DNA from: an uncultured Myxococcales bacterium
Lineage (GTDB): Bacteria; Myxococcota_A; Bradymonadia; Bradymonadales; Bradymonadaceae
Reading direction: 5' to 3'
DNA: 7,090 nucleotides
Assembly (NCBI GenBank): GCA_913058025.1
Contig: CAJXPN010000218.1
Span: 1 to 7,090, forward strand
The position numbers and the translations under genes were made by a program. Positions 6,720 through 7,090 of the stretch are shown in pieces (within the stretch, counting starts at the first letter, position 1; each line of letters starts with the position of its first letter). Under the pieces are notes generated by a model that worked only from the letters and a program-made list of their open reading frames with translations, was not told where the DNA came from and did no database searches.

Positions 6720-7043
6720 ATGGACGCGCGCGTTGGATCGTTCAAACTCGAAGCCCCGCTCGGTCGCGGCGGCATGGCCCAGGTCTGGCGCGCGATCCAC
6801 GCCCCGAGCGGCGAGGAGGTCGCGCTCAAGGTCATCACCACCGCGCTCGCGCATCAGCCCGAGCACATCCGCGCGTTCCGCGATGAGGTCCGCGCCGCGG
6901 CCACCCTCGACCACCCCGGCATCGTCCGGCCCCTCGACGAAGGCCGCGTCCCGCTCGACTTCACCGGCGCCGCCGAGATCACACCGGGCGCGCCGTTCAT
7001 GGCCATGGAGCTCGTGGAGGGGCCGCCGCTCAAGGAGCTAGGC
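6720..7043 (+). CDS. Hanks-type Ser/Thr protein kinase, N-terminal fragment
   Basis: The 108 genomic residues are the N-lobe of a bacterial Hanks-type (PknB-like) protein kinase, which transfers phosphate from ATP to Ser/Thr of target proteins. Seen directly: the glycine-rich loop LGRGGMAQVW at 14-23, the ATP-anchoring Lys37 in VALKV, the helix C glutamate in FRDEVRAAATLDHPGIV (Glu56), and the hinge region FMAMELVEG at 93-101. The catalytic loop (HRD) and activation segment lie past the contig end. The ATG at 6720 has GGAGAGG ending five bases upstream, a good ribosome-binding site. The frame continues without a stop into adapter sequence, so residues after Gly108 (LSLIHISEPTRQ...) are artefact. 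The gene is divergent from the MoxR-vWA operon across 255 bp; a regulatory link by phosphorylation is possible but not shown. No signal peptide precedes the kinase domain; a membrane anchor and sensor domain would normally be C-terminal. Confidence 0.93.
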
Positions 7044-7090
7044 CTGTCTCTTATACACATCTCCGAGCCCACGAGACAGGCAGAAATCTC
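7044..7090 (+). other. Nextera adapter plus i7 index, not genomic
   Basis: Positions 7044-7077 equal the reverse complement of the Nextera read-2 adapter with no mismatch. They are followed by AGGCAGAA (7078-7085), which is the known N703 i7 index, and by ATCTC (7086-7090), the start of the P7 flow-cell sequence. The order adapter-index-P7 proves library read-through rather than biology. Confidence 0.98.

Noticed and set aside
1..7077. 32-bp terminal inverted repeats suggesting a composite transposon
   Set aside because: The repeats are Tn5-derived Nextera adapters; the right one is followed by an i7 index and P7 sequence, and no transposase is encoded.
1..7090. CRISPR arrays, tRNA/rRNA genes, integrases or phage genes
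   Set aside because: None seen: no spaced direct repeats, no tRNA-like cloverleaf, and all coding space is occupied by the operon and the kinase.

Overview
The window is a 7.09 kb assembled fragment of very GC-rich bacterial chromosome (roughly two thirds or more G+C by eye, with strong G/C bias at third codon positions). Both ends run into Illumina Nextera (Tn5 tagmentation) adapter: positions 1-32 and 7044-7090 are not genomic. The genomic insert is therefore about 33-7043. High GC, an interaction-type PASTA-free N-terminal Hanks kinase start, and a large MoxR/vWA operon suggest a Myxococcota-like (former Deltaproteobacteria) or similar high-GC environmental bacterium. There is no rRNA or other marker gene, so this placement is an inference only.

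Layout, read on the minus strand from right to left: a divergent promoter region (about 6465-6719), then a tightly packed six-gene operon. The genes are (1) a YjbR/MmcQ-fold protein with a TTG start, (2) a large MoxR-type AAA+ ATPase, (3) an unrecognised protein with a helical N-terminal part and a Gly-rich beta-type C-terminal part, (4) a protein joining an HEIGH zinc-peptidase-like region to a C-terminal von Willebrand A domain with an intact MIDAS, (5) an unrecognised helical protein with a charged coiled C-terminus, and (6) an adenylate-forming enzyme of the phenylacetate-CoA ligase (PaaK/CapK) type, cut by the left contig edge. Junctions are a 1-nt overlap, a 13- or 22-nt overlap, a 4-nt overlap, a 9-nt gap and a 31-nt gap, so co-transcription and translational coupling are very likely. 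On the plus strand a Ser/Thr protein kinase starts at 6720 and is cut by the right edge.

The core is a MoxR-vWA pair. In known systems of this class (for example RavA-ViaA, NorQ-NorD, the Mg-chelatase I/D subunits) the AAA+ ring works with a vWA partner to remodel a client or help insert a metal. Here the vWA chain itself carries a zincin motif, and two unnamed proteins lie in the same operon. That combination is the most interesting content of the window. The client and the biological role cannot be read from the sequence. Long open frames antisense to the operon genes are composition artefacts of high GC and are not annotated.
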